Below, one piece after another: positions 34,190 through 42,032 of a stretch of 64,000 bases of DNA (positions within the stretch are counted from its first letter, which is position 1; each line of letters begins with the position of its first letter). The stretch comes from Oscillospiraceae bacterium (GTDB lineage Bacteria; Bacillota; Clostridia; Oscillospirales; Ruminococcaceae), in the NCBI GenBank assembly GCA_016291435.1, contig JAEEXH010000005.1:1-64000 (forward strand), read 5' to 3'. Under the pieces are notes generated by a model. The model was not told where the DNA came from. It worked only from the letters and a program-made list of their open reading frames with translations, and made no database searches. A program made the position numbers and the translations under genes.

Positions 34190-34587
34190 CCGAGGACAAA
34201 ATGTGACAATTCTCCCGAAAATTCAGCGATGCGCACAAATTTCCCTTCCCGAGCGCGGCTGCATCAACGATTTTCCCGAAATTATCGTGAAATTGAAACC
34301 ATTTTTACAGAAAAGGCGTCTATATAAACCAGGCGTCCGAAAAGCAGATTTTGTCAGCACAAAAAATCGTCGGGGTGCACAAATTTGAATGCTCGATTTT
34401 GTGTGTTTCGCCGGACTGTGCTATACGTCAGAGATTTGGCGGAATTTGTCTGTTTCATTCTTCCGCACAATCTGATATACCGGAATCAACACCGCATCGC
34501 AGGGGCAGCCCCGCCGCATGTCACGCACAGTGCAGCCGGTCAGCCCCGATGCGGTGCCGCCATATCCTGAAATCTTTGTGAATCCCC
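34190..34587. other. Long intergenic region between moxR and the fumarase gene
   Basis: About 400 bases without a convincing gene, flanked by divergent promoters. Lower GC at the moxR side. It contains a promoter-like pair at 34399-34427 and an inverted repeat (CACCGCATCG, 34490-34499, with CGATGCGGTG, 34547-34556; adjoining GGGGC and GCCCC extend it). The interior holds two partly alike A/T-rich stretches near GCACAAATTT (about 34215 and 34378). No T tract follows the hairpin. Confidence 0.5.
34399..34427 (+). promoter_or_regulatory. Possible distal promoter or small-RNA promoter
   Basis: TTGTGT at 34399-34404, 17-base spacer, TATACG at 34422-34427, in the TGTGCTATA context shared with other promoters of this window. 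It would make an RNA through the 34490-34556 hairpin toward the fumarase gene. Hexamers are weak. Confidence 0.35.
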
Positions 34588-34616
34588 TTGCACTTTTCCG
34601 CAAATCGTGCTATACT
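34588..34616 (+). promoter_or_regulatory. Promoter of the fumarase subunit gene
   Basis: TTGCAC at 34588-34593, 17-base spacer, TATACT at 34611-34616. Confidence 0.78.
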
Positions 34617-34661
34617 GTAAGCAGCAATCCTCGGAAAATCTGAATGCAAAGGAGCACAATT

Positions 34662-35504
34662 ATGCGAGAGCTTCATGTTGATACAATCCGCGATACCGTC
34701 CGCCGCCTCTGCATCGAGGCAAATGCCGTTCTCCCGGAGGCACTGGAGCAGTGCATCCGCAGCGGTGCAGACCGCGAGACCTCTCCCGCCGGAAAGAGCG
34801 TCTTTGCCGATCTCTGCGCAAATCTCGACGCCGCCAGAGAGACAGGTCTCCCGATCTGTCAGGATACCGGCATGGCAGTCGTGTTTCTGACGCTCGGACA
34901 GGATGTTCACATCGTCGGCGGAAGCCTGCGCGATGCGGTCAATGCAGGTGTCGCCGCCGGTTATATCGACGGCTATCTGCGCTGTTCCGTTGTCGGTGAT
35001 CCGCTTGAGCGCGTCAACACGGGCAACAACACCCCTGCCGTGCTGCATCTGGATATTGCCGAAGGCGACAAGGTCACGATTGATGTCTGCCCCAAGGGCT
35101 TCGGCAGCGAGAATATGAGCGCACTGAAAATGTTTACCCCCGCTGCATCACAGGAAGATATCATCGGCTTCGTTGCAGATACCGTCAACAGAGCAGGCAG
35201 CAATCCCTGCCCGCCGATCGTGGTCGGTGTCGGCATCGGCGGCGACTTTGAGCAGTGTGCATTTCTTGCGAAGAAGGCGCTCTGCCGCGATGTTGCCGTT
35301 CGCAATGAAAAGCCGCTCTATGCCGGTCTCGAAGCACAGATGCTCGAAGCGGTCAACCGGCTCGGCATCGGTCCGCAGGGCTTCGGCGGCTCCGTGACTG
35401 CACTTGCGGTCAACATTGAACAGGCGCCGACCCACATCGCAGGTCTGCCTGTCGCCGTCAACATCGGCTGCCATGTCACACGGCATGCGCATGCGGAGAT
35501 TTGA
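34662..35504 (+). CDS. Fumarate hydratase class I, alpha subunit (iron-sulfur)
   Basis: 280 residues matching the N-terminal/alpha half of class I fumarases and L-tartrate dehydratases, [4Fe-4S] enzymes that interconvert fumarate and malate. Seen: LPICQDTGMAVVF (first cluster cysteine), GFGSENMSALKM, PPIVVGVGIGG and NIGCHVTRHAHAEI (a further cysteine). AAGGAG precedes the ATG at 34662. In two-subunit types the beta subunit normally follows at once; here the next gene is an unrelated membrane protein with its own promoter, so the partner must be elsewhere. Confidence 0.9.
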   Translation: MRELHVDTIRDTVRRLCIEANAVLPEALEQCIRSGADRETSPAGKSVFADLCANLDAARETGLPICQDTGMAVVFLTLGQDVHIVGGSLRDAVNAGVAAGYIDGYLRCSVVGDPLERVNTGNNTPAVLHLDIAEGDKVTIDVCPKGFGSENMSALKMFTPAASQEDIIGFVADTVNRAGSNPCPPIVVGVGIGGDFEQCAFLAKKALCRDVAVRNEKPLYAGLEAQMLEAVNRLGIGPQGFGGSVTALAVNIEQAPTHIAGLPVAVNIGCHVTRHAHAEI

Positions 35505-35534
35505 TGAACTTATTGTGAAATATCAACAGATTGC

Positions 35535-35563
35535 TTGACACTATATGCAAATCGTGGTATAAT
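35535..35563 (+). promoter_or_regulatory. Consensus promoter of a five-gene unit
   Basis: TTGACA at 35535-35540, 17-base spacer, TATAAT at 35558-35563: both boxes perfect. Confidence 0.9.
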
Positions 35564-35585
35564 ATACACATGGGGAGGGGTACTT

Positions 35586-35957
35586 ATGCGAAAATATCTG
35601 TCTGATTATATGGCATGGCTCGAAGCGCTGCTGGAATCATCGGATCCGATTGATTATGCAGAGCTGGAGGAGCGTCATCTCACGATGACACATTTCATGC
35701 AGCATGAACGGCTCATTCATTTTCTTGTCACGATGCTGTTCGCAATCTGCTTCTTCATCGTGCTTGCTGTGTATCTCACTGCCGAAATGATCATGATGCT
35801 GCCGCTGATGATCCTCATTCTCGTACTGCTGATCCCCTATATTGCACATTATTATTTCATGGAGAACTCCGTGCAGAAGCTGTATTTTCTGTACGATCAG
35901 ATCCACAGCCGCCGTGTCCGGCAGCAGACCGCCGGCAAACAGAAGGAGGGAGACTGA
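35586..35957 (+). CDS. Small two-helix membrane protein, unknown
   Basis: 123 residues. An acidic cytoplasmic-type head (EALLESSDPIDYAELEERH), two adjoining membrane helices (~45-95) and a basic tail (RRVRQQTAGKQK). Nothing recognised. GGGGAGGGG lies before the ATG. The next gene starts on the base after its stop, so the two are coupled. Confidence 0.65.
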   Translation: MRKYLSDYMAWLEALLESSDPIDYAELEERHLTMTHFMQHERLIHFLVTMLFAICFFIVLAVYLTAEMIMMLPLMILILVLLIPYIAHYYFMENSVQKLYFLYDQIHSRRVRQQTAGKQKEGD

Positions 35958-36332
35958 ATGGAGCTTTACCGCCCGATCTCTGCGGAGGAATATGCCGCAA
36001 TCGAAGAAAAGAAATTCAAAGGATTCCCGCACCGCAGCGCGGAGCAGCCGCTCTTCACCGCACTGCTCTCGCAGGAGGGTGCAATCCAGATCGCACGCCG
36101 CCTGCGTGTGGATAAACAGACGGAAAGCGATATGGTCTATGTCGTCGGCTTCATCGCGGAGGATGCCTATATCCGGCAGTTCCCCGTGCAGCATGCTGAT
36201 GATCCCGAGCGCCGCGCACTCTGGATCCCCGCAGAGGAGATTGACATTCTCAACCAGCATCTCATCGGCAAAATCCGCGTGCTCGACAGCTTTGAGATCG
36301 ACCGCAGCATCGGTGATGTATTTTTCGCATGA
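35958..36332 (+). CDS. Hypothetical small soluble protein
   Basis: 124 residues, mixed alpha/beta, no membrane segment. Text such as DMVYVVGFIAEDAYIRQFPVQ and RALWIPAEEIDILNQHLIGKI does not point to a known family. The ATG follows directly on the preceding stop; GGAGGGAGACTGA supplies the ribosome site. Co-transcribed with the preceding membrane protein. Confidence 0.6.
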   Translation: MELYRPISAEEYAAIEEKKFKGFPHRSAEQPLFTALLSQEGAIQIARRLRVDKQTESDMVYVVGFIAEDAYIRQFPVQHADDPERRALWIPAEEIDILNQHLIGKIRVLDSFEIDRSIGDVFFA

Positions 36333-36356
36333 AATGAAAGGAAGTCCTGATTCAAA

Positions 36357-36962
36357 ATGGCAATGACAATTCTGTATCCCGTCGGGGAGCATCTCTATGT
36401 GAACCTGACAAACCACTGTCCCTGTGCGTGCACCTTCTGCATCCGGCAGAACGGCGACGGCGCATACGGCTCCGATTCGCTCTGGCTGGAGCATGATCCC
36501 GATTTCGATGAGATCCGTGCGGCATTCGCTGCATGGGATCTCAGCCGGTTCACAGAACTGGTATTCTGCGGCTACGGCGAACCGACCGAGGCGCTGGAAA
36601 TGCTCTGCGCGGCGGCGGCATATGCTAAGACACTGCCCGGCTGTCCGCCGGTGAGACTGAATACAAACGGTCTCTCCGATCTCATTCACGGCAAAAAAAC
36701 CGCCCATCTGCTGAAAGGTCTGGTGGACACTGTCTCCATCTCGCTGAACGCGGGCACCAAACAGGAATATCTCGCGGTCACGCGCCCGAAATGGGACACC
36801 GCTTATGAAGCCTTGCAGGCATTTGCATCCGACTGCAAGCAATATGTGCCGAAGGTGATGTTCACCGTTGTCGATGTGATCCCGCCCGAGGAGATTGCCG
36901 CGGCACAGGCTGTCGCAGATTCGCTCGGCATCCCGCTGCGCGTGCGGAAATATGATTCGTAA
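36357..36962 (+). CDS. Radical SAM protein of the TatD-linked type
   Basis: 201 residues, a minimal radical SAM fold. The [4Fe-4S] motif CxxxCxxC lies near the N-terminus (NHCPCACTFCIRQNG); ELVFCGYGEPTEALEM is the GGE-type SAM-binding strand and VRLNTNGLSDLIHGK a further SAM contact. The start, size and CIRQNG wording match the short radical SAM proteins usually encoded beside TatD nucleases. No tatD is next to it here. Reaction unknown. Confidence 0.85.
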   Translation: MAMTILYPVGEHLYVNLTNHCPCACTFCIRQNGDGAYGSDSLWLEHDPDFDEIRAAFAAWDLSRFTELVFCGYGEPTEALEMLCAAAAYAKTLPGCPPVRLNTNGLSDLIHGKKTAHLLKGLVDTVSISLNAGTKQEYLAVTRPKWDTAYEALQAFASDCKQYVPKVMFTVVDVIPPEEIAAAQAVADSLGIPLRVRKYDS

Positions 36963-36978
36963 GGAAGGAGCAACATTC

Positions 36979-38163
36979 ATGCTGAGACCCCTTCTCCGTA
37001 AAATGGGCGCATGTCTGCTCGCAGGCGCAATGCTCACATGCAGCCTCAGTGCATGCGGCGATGCATCCTCTGCGGAAAGCAGTGATAAAATCGAATATTC
37101 TCAGCCTGCTGAAGAATCGCTCGCTGATGTTGAGCTTGTCAAATCGGACGGCACCGCAAAGGTGACGGTCGCCGACGGGCATTTTCAGGTCGGCGGCAAA
37201 CCGCTCTGGCTCTGCGGCACCAATACCCCCTGGGACAACTGGGACGATTTCGGCGGTCAGTTTGACGCCGCCTTCTGGGACGATCATTTTGCGCAGCTCC
37301 ATGACGCCGGCATCAATTCCTCCCGCGTCTGGATCCTGTGCAGCGGCGACCGCGGCATTCAGTTCGGAGAGGACGGCTCTGTCACCGGCATGACCGACAA
37401 ATTCTGGAACGATGTCGATCAGCTCATGTATATCGCCGCAAAGCACAAAATCTACATTATGGCGACCATGATGTCCTTTGACTGCTGCAAAACCGGCAAC
37501 CGCAACAACAAAAAGTTCCGTGCGATGATTCAGGATGATGCACTCACTGACAGCTATGTGCAGAACTACATCATTCCCTTCGCGGAGCGCTATGACAGCA
37601 ACGATTATCTGTTCAGCATCGACCTCTGCAATGAGCCCGACTGGATCCATGAAAACGAGGAGGAGGGCAGGATTGACTGGAAGCCGCTTGTCAAATTCTT
37701 CGCGAAATGCTCGCAGGGCATCCATCAGCACAGCGATATCCTCGTCACGACCGGCATGGGCTATATCCCGAACAATTCCGATGTACGCGGCACGAATATC
37801 GTCGGCGACTATCTGATGAAATCCTACGGTGACGAGACCGCCTGCATGGATTTCTATTCCGTGCATTTCTACGACTGGATGATTCAGTGGCACAAAAATC
37901 CGTTCCTGCTGACGCCGGAGGAATACGGGCTTGACACCTCCAAGCCGAATGTGATGGGTGAATGCTCCGCAAAGGGCTCTACAGATGACAACATCGACCT
38001 TGTGCAGGCGGCGCAGAATCTCTATGACAACGGCTGGGACGGCGTCTATCCGTGGACCTCGAACGGCTCCGACAACAACGGCGGCTTCAATGAAGTCACT
38101 GCGTATTCCAAAAATATGCTCGCGCAGATCGAAGAACTCATCTTCCCGCTCGGGAAGGACTGA
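36979..38163 (+). CDS. GH5-like glycoside hydrolase lipoprotein
   Basis: 394 residues. A lipoprotein signal peptide ends in LSAC (Cys about residue 24), so the enzyme is tethered outside the membrane. The rest is a TIM-barrel glycosidase of clan GH-A: acid/base E219 in DLCNEPDW, nucleophile E328 in VMGECSAKG, aromatic subsite residues around (PWDNWDDF; WTSNGSDNNGG). The pattern is nearest to GH5-type beta-mannanases or endoglucanases; the subfamily cannot be fixed by eye. AAGGAAGGAG precedes the ATG at 36979. It fits plant polysaccharide use along with the dockerin GH44 in the window. Confidence 0.85.
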   Translation: MLRPLLRKMGACLLAGAMLTCSLSACGDASSAESSDKIEYSQPAEESLADVELVKSDGTAKVTVADGHFQVGGKPLWLCGTNTPWDNWDDFGGQFDAAFWDDHFAQLHDAGINSSRVWILCSGDRGIQFGEDGSVTGMTDKFWNDVDQLMYIAAKHKIYIMATMMSFDCCKTGNRNNKKFRAMIQDDALTDSYVQNYIIPFAERYDSNDYLFSIDLCNEPDWIHENEEEGRIDWKPLVKFFAKCSQGIHQHSDILVTTGMGYIPNNSDVRGTNIVGDYLMKSYGDETACMDFYSVHFYDWMIQWHKNPFLLTPEEYGLDTSKPNVMGECSAKGSTDDNIDLVQAAQNLYDNGWDGVYPWTSNGSDNNGGFNEVTAYSKNMLAQIEELIFPLGKD

Positions 38164-38167
38164 ACAA

Positions 38168-38206
38168 AAGGCAGCACAGGGATTATCCCCGTGCTGCTTT
38201 GTTTTA
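38168..38206. terminator. Bidirectional terminator
   Basis: GGCAGCACAGGGA and TCCCCGTGCTGC (about 38170-38197) form a stem with one mismatch, A run left and TTTGTTTT right, between convergent genes. Confidence 0.85.
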
Positions 38207-40453
38207 CACACCGGATTCTGCCGCACAGACTGTCTCCGCCGTAAGCTGCCCCTCCCGCACGCAAAGCCGGATCGCGCCGCTGCAGCCGCGCAGGATCTGA
38301 TCGGCGAGCAGCGGCTCTGCAAGCTGCGTGACCGCCGTGCGCACGGCTCTGGCGCCGCCGTGTGCTGTGTCCGCATGATCTTTCAGCCAGCGCACAGCAC
38401 CCGCCTCCCAGGAGAGCACACAGCCCCGCGCCGCACTGCGTCCCCGGAGCGCTGCCAGCTGCATCTCCGTGATCTGCATATAGTCTGCATCGGTGAGCGT
38501 GCGGAAAACCACCGTCTCGTCAATGCGGCCGAGCAGCTCCGGGCGCATCCGCTTCCGCAGGGTATCCATCAGCCGCGTGCGCGCATCTGCATAGGCTGAT
38601 GCTGCGCCGGAAAAACCGAGCCCTGTGTGCTGCATCTCCTCTGCACCGATATTCGACGTGAGGATTACCATGCACTGCGAGAAATCTGCCTTTCTCCCCT
38701 GCCCGTCGGTCAGAGTGCCGTCCTCAAGAATTTGCAGCAGCAGCGTCAGGACATCGCCGTGCGCCTTCTCCAGTTCATCAAAGAGCACCACGCTGTACGG
38801 CTGCCTCCGCACACGCTCGACCAGTGAATTGCCGTCATCATAGCCGACATATCCGGGCGGCGCACCGATCAGACGCGCAGCATTGTGCTTCTCGGTGTAT
38901 TCGCTCATATCCATGCGGATGAGATGCCCGTCAAAGAGCACATCCGCGATGCACTGTGCAAGTGCCGTCTTTCCGACACCGGTTGCGCCGAGAAAGAGCA
39001 GTGAGCCGATGGGTCTGCCAGCGCCGGAAAGGCCCGCTCTGCTGCGGCGGATTGCCTGCGTGACGGCGGCTGTTGCTTCATCCTGACCGATGATCTTTTC
39101 CCGCAGAAGACGGTCAAGCCGCAGGAGCCTGTCGGTCTCCGATTCGGTCAGCGTGTCGGCAGGGATTCCTGTTTTCTCGGAAATCAGGTGCTGGATCTCC
39201 GCCGCAGAAACGGTCAGCTCCGATGCTGTTTCCGCATCGTCATGCATCGCCCGCAGACGCACCTTTGCGCACGCCTCATCAAGCAGATCAAACGCCTTAT
39301 CCGGCAGAGCACGGTCATGCAGATAGCGTGCAGAATACCGCACCGCCGCATGAATCGCGTCACCGCCGATCGTGACATTATGGAAATGCTCATACTGCTG
39401 CCGCAGACCGCGGAGCATCTGCTCTGCGCCCGCTTCATCGGGCTCTGCGACATATACCGGCTGAAAACGGCGTTCCAGCGCGGCATCCTTCTCGATGCTG
39501 CGGCGGTATTCGTCATCCGTTGTCGCACCGATCAGGCGGATCTCCCCGCGTGCCAGACGGGGCTTCAGCAGGTTTGCGGCATCCATCGCACCCTCTGCCG
39601 CACCGGCTCCTGTGATCGTGTGCAGCTCGTCAATGAATAAAATCATGCGCGGATCGTCCGCGGCTTCGTCGATACAGGCTTTCAGACGCTCTTCAAAGTC
39701 TCCGCGGTACCGCGCACCGGCAAGCAGCGCGGCAAGATCAAGACTCAGCAGCACGCGGTCGCGGAGCATCTCCGGCACCTCTCCGCGCAGAATCCGCTGC
39801 GCCAGCCCCTCAACGATCGCAGTCTTCCCGACGCCCGCTCTGCCGATCAGCACGGGATTGTTCTTCGTGCGCCGCAGAAGGATCTGCATGACCTCTGCGA
39901 TCTCGTGCTCTCTGCCGATGAGCGGATCCATGCGCTCTGCTGCGGCAGGATCTGTGAGATCAGCTGCGTATTTCGCGAGATTCGGGCACTGCTTTGCGTC
40001 AAAGCGCGGCTGCTCCGCCGGAACCGGGCTGCACTGCCGGCTGCATGCAGCGCGCAGGAGATTCAATGAGAGTCCCATGCTCCGGAAGAGCATCACCGCG
40101 CCGCACTGCTCCTCGTGCAGCACCGCTTCCAGCAGCCGCTCCGAGCTGACCAGCAGAGCATCGCTCCGCTTCTGCTCGGCACGGCGCAGAATCCGACGCA
40201 GGGCAGGCGTATACGCAGACGGCGTCAGACGGATCGGATCACCGCTGCCGACCTCGCGTACCAAAGCCTCCCGAAAGCGCTGCGGCGACACGCGGTTCGC
40301 ACGCAGGATCGCCGCACCGACATTGTTGCCGTCATGCAGCATCGCCAGCACAAGATGCTCGCTCCCGATGAATGTGTGCCCGAGCTGCTCCGCCTGACGC
40401 AGCATCTCCTCTTTGATCCTTGCAGCCTTTTCGGTATAGTTATCCTGATACAA
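38204..40453 (-). CDS. Clp-family AAA+ protease ATPase (ClpA/ClpC-like)
   Basis: About 749 residues: an N-terminal Clp repeat domain (TEKAARIKEEMLRQAEQLGHTFIGSEH), a first AAA module (GRAGVGKTAIVEG; LFIDELHTITGAG) and a second (LGATGVGKTALAQ; VVLFDELEKAH). LGF after the second module resembles the ClpP-docking loop, so it probably feeds ClpP. The middle coiled-coil/UVR insert of ClpC is absent, more like ClpA. The start is ambiguous: ATG at 40459 lies one base from GGAGG, TTG at 40453 lies seven bases away and is preferred. No CtsR or CIRCE site is seen upstream. Confidence 0.9.
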   Translation of the reverse strand: MYQDNYTEKAARIKEEMLRQAEQLGHTFIGSEHLVLAMLHDGNNVGAAILRANRVSPQRFREALVREVGSGDPIRLTPSAYTPALRRILRRAEQKRSDALLVSSERLLEAVLHEEQCGAVMLFRSMGLSLNLLRAACSRQCSPVPAEQPRFDAKQCPNLAKYAADLTDPAAAERMDPLIGREHEIAEVMQILLRRTKNNPVLIGRAGVGKTAIVEGLAQRILRGEVPEMLRDRVLLSLDLAALLAGARYRGDFEERLKACIDEAADDPRMILFIDELHTITGAGAAEGAMDAANLLKPRLARGEIRLIGATTDDEYRRSIEKDAALERRFQPVYVAEPDEAGAEQMLRGLRQQYEHFHNVTIGGDAIHAAVRYSARYLHDRALPDKAFDLLDEACAKVRLRAMHDDAETASELTVSAAEIQHLISEKTGIPADTLTESETDRLLRLDRLLREKIIGQDEATAAVTQAIRRSRAGLSGAGRPIGSLLFLGATGVGKTALAQCIADVLFDGHLIRMDMSEYTEKHNAARLIGAPPGYVGYDDGNSLVERVRRQPYSVVLFDELEKAHGDVLTLLLQILEDGTLTDGQGRKADFSQCMVILTSNIGAEEMQHTGLGFSGAASAYADARTRLMDTLRKRMRPELLGRIDETVVFRTLTDADYMQITEMQLAALRGRSAARGCVLSWEAGAVRWLKDHADTAHGGARAVRTAVTQLAEPLLADQILRGCSGAIRLCVREGQLTAETVCAAESGV

Positions 40454-40597
40454 GCGCATCCCTCCGTTACATTGTTACCATAGTATATGCATCACGCTGC
40501 TGTCTTACCCGCTGAGTATCGGCAGTTTTTCCGCGTTCATACAGCGCACGAAAAAATCTTTCTCACACATCTGCCCCGTGCGCATATCATGAGACTA

Positions 40598-40619
40598 GGA
40601 AGCGGAACACGCCGCTTCC
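40598..40619 (+). promoter_or_regulatory. Hairpin in the leader of the cysteine-rich peptide gene
   Basis: GGAAGCGG (40598-40605) pairs with CCGCTTCC (40612-40619), six-base loop, about 20 bases before the ribosome site. No convincing vegetative promoter was found ahead; CATACAG at about 40543 is only reminiscent of a sporulation sigma-E -10 box. Confidence 0.4.
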
Positions 40620-40650
40620 GTCCGACTTACGATAAAAGGAGATATGTGTT

Positions 40651-40779
40651 ATGTGTGGTAACGACTGCAACTGCTGGTGGATCATCATTCTGATCGTTCT
40701 GTTCATGGTCATGTGCAACGGCTGCGGCAACAGCTGCGGCTGCGGCAGCAACGGCTGCAACAACGGCTGCGGCTGCTGA
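40651..40779 (+). CDS. 42-residue cysteine-rich membrane peptide
   Basis: The start ATG at 40651 has AAAAGGAG nine bases upstream, and the stop TGA is at 40777-40779. It has ten cysteines in 42 residues (C2, C6, C8, C22, C25, C29, C31, C36, C40, C42). A compact hydrophobic run, WWIIILIVLFMVM (9-21), could span the membrane, and the tail is made only of Gly, Asn, Ser and Cys. A good intrinsic terminator follows. Codon use is like the neighbours (TGC for Cys, AAC, GGC). No known family; a role in metal binding, disulfide chemistry or the spore surface is open. Confidence 0.75.
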   Translation: MCGNDCNCWWIIILIVLFMVMCNGCGNSCGCGSNGCNNGCGC

Positions 40780-40805
40780 TCCGGGCGCTCCTCCGAAGAA
40801 TGCCA

Positions 40806-40850
40806 GCACCCGCACTCCGGACTTTCCGGGGCGCGGGTGCGCACTTTTTC
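40806..40850 (+). terminator. Terminator of the cysteine-rich peptide gene
   Basis: GCACCCGC (40806-40813) pairs with GCGGGTGC (40833-40840), followed by GCACTTTTTC. Confidence 0.82.
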
Positions 40851-40852
40851 AG

Positions 40853-40881
40853 TTGACAAGGTGCTGAAAGCGTGCTATAAT
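40853..40881 (+). promoter_or_regulatory. Upstream promoter of the XRE-GH44 operon
   Basis: TTGACA at 40853-40858, 17-base spacer, TATAAT at 40876-40881; perfect boxes. The start site near 40888 leaves a leader of more than 200 bases. Confidence 0.88.
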
Positions 40882-40887
40882 GAAACC

Positions 40888-41105
40888 GGAACATACACCC
40901 GCTTCGGCGGCTTTCTTTTCGCTGTATTTCTCAACCGGAGGTTTATTAACGCAACCGCCGGTTGCTACCCTGCAAGATTTATTCCATTGCACTCAACCGC
41001 ATATTGTGGTACAATCAATATCAGGAAAGGAACGCCGGAGTCCCTCACCGCGCAGGCTTCTCCCCTTCACAGCCAGCGCTCGCACTCCGGCAAAAGGGCA
41101 CTGTC
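40888..41105 (+). promoter_or_regulatory. Structured leader of the XRE-GH44 operon
   Basis: Three stems are visible: a short CCGC-TTCG-GCGG hairpin followed by CTTTCTTTT (about 40900-40920, attenuator-like); CAACCGGAGG (40932-40941) with CCGCCGGTTG (40955-40964, one mismatch); and GCCGGAGT (41034-41041) with ACTCCGGC (41084-41091) just before the ribosome site. No known riboswitch pattern recognised. Confidence 0.5.
40987..41015 (+). promoter_or_regulatory. Second promoter of the XRE-GH44 operon
   Basis: TTGCAC at 40987-40992, 17-base spacer, TACAAT at 41010-41015. Confidence 0.72.
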
Positions 41106-42032
41106 ATGAGCAAGCAGCAAAGCTTCCATTCCAATCTCGCAAAGCGCAGAAAGGCGCTGCATCTCACGCAGGAACAGCTTGCACAGAGAATGAATGTCTC
41201 CCCGCAGGCTGTGTCGAAATGGGAAAAAAGCAGCTACCCCGACGCCGAGCAGCTCCCGAAGCTCGCCGCAGCGCTGAACACATCACTGGACACACTCTTC
41301 GGTCTCCCCGCGCAAAACGCGGAGTCCGACCCCGTGCAGAGCATCAGTGCAGCGCTGCACAGCCTGCCGCCGGAGGAACGCCCGGAGCTCATCGAGCGGC
41401 TGTTTTATGCGATTATCTGCGCCTATCAGCCAGCCGCAGAATCCTACGGCGCAAAGCTCGGCAGGAGCTTTGAGCGCGAGACCTACGCACTTCTGCATAC
41501 CGATCATGAGATTGCGCTCTCGCGGCTCAATCCCGATCAGCGCTACTGCCTCTACATTGAGAAGCCGGTGCAGGGCATCGCTGCATATTTGCAGGATACC
41601 GTCGGCATCGTGCGGCTCATGCGCACACTCGGCGATGAGGATGCCATCCGCATCATCAAGTATATCGCCGGGCGCGGCAGAAACAAGCTGTTCTTTGTCT
41701 CACGGCTCGCAGAGCAGCTTCAGATTCCCGAGGAAAACGTACAGAAGGTCATGAACCGGCTCGACCGCTTCGGTCTTGTCTGGCGCATGGCTGCCGACAC
41801 GGGCGATGACGCAGAGATTATCTACGGCTACACCCACAGCCCCGCACTCGCAGGCATTCTCGTGCTTGCACAGTCCATCTGCAATTATCTGCAATTCTGC
41901 GATCCGATCGTCTCTCATTTCAACTGGGGCTCGATGCAGGACCGCACAAACGGCAATCCGGACCGTGTCCCGCAGGTCTCCGGCTGGGACACCGATGAAA
42001 TCTCAGAAGAAATCAGGGGGAACTCACAATGA
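41106..42032 (+). CDS. XRE-family transcriptional regulator
   Basis: 308 residues. An N-terminal Cro/CI helix-turn-helix (LAKRRKALHLTQEQLAQRMNVSPQAVSKWEKSSYPDAEQLPKLAAAL) is unmistakable. The C-terminal half has a second winged-helix-like stretch (KLFFVSRLAEQLQIPEENVQKVMNRLDRFGLVWR) of the ArsR/MarR kind, an unusual pairing. The ATG at 41106 follows AAAAGGG. Its stop overlaps the start of the GH44 gene (ATGA), so regulator and cellulase are made together; it may regulate this operon or other polysaccharide genes (inference). Confidence 0.88.
   Translation: MSKQQSFHSNLAKRRKALHLTQEQLAQRMNVSPQAVSKWEKSSYPDAEQLPKLAAALNTSLDTLFGLPAQNAESDPVQSISAALHSLPPEERPELIERLFYAIICAYQPAAESYGAKLGRSFERETYALLHTDHEIALSRLNPDQRYCLYIEKPVQGIAAYLQDTVGIVRLMRTLGDEDAIRIIKYIAGRGRNKLFFVSRLAEQLQIPEENVQKVMNRLDRFGLVWRMAADTGDDAEIIYGYTHSPALAGILVLAQSICNYLQFCDPIVSHFNWGSMQDRTNGNPDRVPQVSGWDTDEISEEIRGNSQ

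Noticed and set aside
40466-40500. CtsR or CIRCE heat-shock operator before the Clp ATPase gene
   Set aside because: Neither the GGTCAAA repeat nor the TTAGCACTC inverted repeat is present.
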